This document shows positions 32,565 through 34,169 of a stretch of DNA of 34,169 nucleotides, one piece after another; the first letter of the stretch is position 1, and every line of letters begins with the position of its first letter. The notes beneath the pieces are model-generated. The model had not been told where the DNA came from and searched no databases. It was given only the letters and a program-made list of their open reading frames with translations. Where the stretch lies: positions 1 to 34,169 of the forward strand of contig CAYWBO010000023.1 of NCBI GenBank assembly GCA_964456625.1, written 5' to 3'. The position numbers were made by a program, and so were the translations under genes. Source of the stretch: Sulfidibacterium sp964456625 (lineage in GTDB: Bacteria; Bacteroidota; Bacteroidia; Bacteroidales; F082).

Positions 32565-34169
32565 CTATCCCACTACAATATTGACGATGCGCCCGGGAAC
32601 CACGATGATTTTCCTTACCGTTTTTCCTTCCAGCCAGCGGGTCGCTTCCTGCGCGGAAAGGGCTGCCTTTTCGATTTCAGGTACTGGCATGTCTATCGGC
32701 AGTTCCAGTTTAAACCGCATCTTCCCGTTAAAGGAAACCGGATAGGTAAAGGTATCTTCCTGAAGATATTTCGGGTCGTATTCCGGAAAATCCACGTTCA
32801 CGATACTTCCCTTATGACCCAACGATTCCCACAACTCTTCTGCCAGATGGGGTGCATACGGTTCCATGAGGAGGGACAATGACTCCAGCATTTCCCGTTT
32901 GTGACAATTCAGTTCGGTGAGTTCGTTCACACAGATCATAAATGCGCTGACACCGGTATTAAAGGAGAATCTTTCGATGTCGTCCCTGATCTTTTTGATG
33001 GTCTTGTGGATCACCTTCAGTTCGGCTTCCACGGCGGGTTCATCCGTCACCACCAGCTGATCTTCTTCATCAAAATACAGGCGCCACAGCTTGCGCAGAA
33101 AACGGTAAACGCCTTCGATCCCGTTGATGTCCCAGGGTTTGTCCTGATCGATGGGGCCCAGGAACATTTCGTACAACCGCAACGTATCGGCACCGTATTT
33201 CTCGATCAGGTCATCCGGATTCTGTACATTGTGTTTCGACTTGGACATCTTTTCCACTTCATAACCACAGATATATTTTCCGTCTTCCAGAATGAATTCG
33301 GCATCCTGAAATTCGGGACGCCATTTTCTGAAGGCTTCGGTGTCCAGCACATCGTTGCTGACCATTTCGATGTCTACGTGCAATGCCTGTGTGTTGTATT
33401 CTTTTCGCAAATTGTACGACACAAATTTGTTGGTACCGGTGATCCGGTACACAAAATTGGAACGGCCCTGGATCTTGCCCTGGTTGATGAGCTTTTTGAA
33501 AGGTTCATCCTCGCAGGCCAGTCCGTTATCATAAAGGAATTTATTCCAAACCCGTGAATAGATCAGGTGGCCGGCAGCATGTTCGTCGCCACCGATATAC
33601 AGGTCCACATTACGCCAGTACTGGTTGGCTTCCTGTGAAAAATATTCTTTGTCGTTGTGCGGATCCATGTAGCGCAGATAATAGCCACTGGAGCCTGCAA
33701 AACCCGGCATGGTATTGGTCTCGAGCGGATAACCTTCTTTTGTTTTCCAGTTTTTGGCGCGGGCGACAGGAGGTTCGCCGGTTTCGGTAGGCAGGTATTT
33801 GTCCACTTCGGGCAACCGCAGCGGCAGCTCGTCTTCCGGCAAAGGATAAGGCATTCCGTCTTTGTAATACATAGGGAACGGCTCGCCCCAGTAACGCTGC
33901 CGGCTGAAAATAGCATCGCGCAATCGGAAATTGATCTTCCCTTTTCCAATACCCATGGCTTCCAGCTTTTCGATGGTGGTATGGATGGCTTCTTTTACAT
34001 TCATCCCGTTCAGGAAACCCGAATTCACAAGTATCCCTTCCTTGGAGTCGAACGACTCTACCCAGGTGGAAACATCGCTCATTTCCTCCCCTTCACGCCT
34101 TACGACCTGAATGATCGGCAGATTAAAATGACGTGCAAAGGCAAAGTCGCGGCTGTCGTGTCCCGGCAC
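32565..34169 (-). CDS. leuS: Leucyl-tRNA synthetase, C-terminal 534 codons; N-terminus beyond the window
   Basis: The frame is open at the right edge; its first codon is GTG inside VPGHDSRDFAFARHF, which is internal sequence of the editing (CP1) domain, so the real start lies outside the window. Visible parts are the end of the editing domain, the catalytic-domain RYWGEPFPMYY and LYIGGDEHAAGHLIYSRVWNKFL, the ATP-binding VEKMSKSKHNVQNPDD (KMSKS loop), the anticodon-binding helices and the C-terminal domain ending RKIIVVPGRIVNIVVG. It charges tRNA-Leu in the cytoplasm. It is a housekeeping gene followed by the HAD gene. Confidence 0.97.
   Translation of the reverse strand: MPGHDSRDFAFARHFNLPIIQVVRREGEEMSDVSTWVESFDSKEGILVNSGFLNGMNVKEAIHTTIEKLEAMGIGKGKINFRLRDAIFSRQRYWGEPFPMYYKDGMPYPLPEDELPLRLPEVDKYLPTETGEPPVARAKNWKTKEGYPLETNTMPGFAGSSGYYLRYMDPHNDKEYFSQEANQYWRNVDLYIGGDEHAAGHLIYSRVWNKFLYDNGLACEDEPFKKLINQGKIQGRSNFVYRITGTNKFVSYNLRKEYNTQALHVDIEMVSNDVLDTEAFRKWRPEFQDAEFILEDGKYICGYEVEKMSKSKHNVQNPDDLIEKYGADTLRLYEMFLGPIDQDKPWDINGIEGVYRFLRKLWRLYFDEEDQLVVTDEPAVEAELKVIHKTIKKIRDDIERFSFNTGVSAFMICVNELTELNCHKREMLESLSLLMEPYAPHLAEELWESLGHKGSIVNVDFPEYDPKYLQEDTFTYPVSFNGKMRFKLELPIDMPVPEIEKAALSAQEATRWLEGKTVRKIIVVPGRIVNIVVG

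Noticed and set aside
1..34169. CRISPR arrays, insertion sequences with transposases, or rRNA genes
   Set aside because: No regularly spaced repeats, no transposase-like protein and no rRNA sequence were seen on either strand.

Overview
The window looks like a chromosome scaffold from a plant-polysaccharide-degrading member of the Bacteroidetes (phylum firm, probably Bacteroidales; genus not assignable by eye). The reasons are an adjacent SusC/SusD outer-membrane pair, lipoprotein and SPII signals of Bacteroidetes type, promoters of the TTTG / TAnnTTTG type (-33/-7), a Nudix-type AraR regulator, and a tRNA without an encoded CCA. Two runs of exactly 100 N (17858-17957 and 20378-20477) are scaffold gaps. 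The long reading frames that seem to run through them are artefacts, and each is split here into two partial genes.

Left part, 1-10345, all on the minus strand: a polysaccharide utilisation locus read from right to left. It holds a SusC-like transporter, a SusD-like lipoprotein, a SusE/F-position lipoprotein, two strong hairpins (one a good terminator), then a GH43 and a GH3 glycosidase. The GH3 frame is open through the left edge. The pair of enzymes suggests arabinoxylan or arabinan side chains as substrate.

Centre, 10346-24266: a 1.1 kb divergent regulatory region, then the L-arabinose locus on the plus strand: araR (Nudix-winged-helix regulator), araA, sodium/sugar symporter, araD, araB, gap, galM, GH51 arabinofuranosidase, gap, a GH63-like (alpha/alpha)6 glycosidase, and a sialate-O-acetylesterase-type esterase. 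The left locus would import and cut arabinose-containing oligosaccharides and the central locus would release and catabolise L-arabinose to D-xylulose 5-phosphate. A near-identical 32-bp element sits at the same distance from the -7 box upstream of both susC and the esterase gene, linking the two halves under one probable activator.

Right part, 24549-34169: mostly housekeeping or unassigned genes. These are an LpxH-like phosphoesterase with a MurG-like glycosyltransferase, a small lipoprotein, a LuxE-like acyl-protein synthetase with a small partner gene, tRNA-Pro(CGG), a GIY-YIG nuclease gene, an exported protein of unknown function, a membrane metallophosphoesterase with a DsrE-like and a flavin-reductase-like gene, a HAD phosphatase, and the C-terminal part of leuS.

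The most unusual structure is at 28430-28936. The tRNA-Pro gene appears to have been interrupted by a 388-bp unit carrying a GIY-YIG nuclease gene and end hairpins. The unit restores the tRNA because it carries its own copy of the first 21 tRNA bases. The old promoter and old tRNA 5' fragment remain upstream, and the nuclease gene ends on a stop codon supplied by tRNA positions 8-10.
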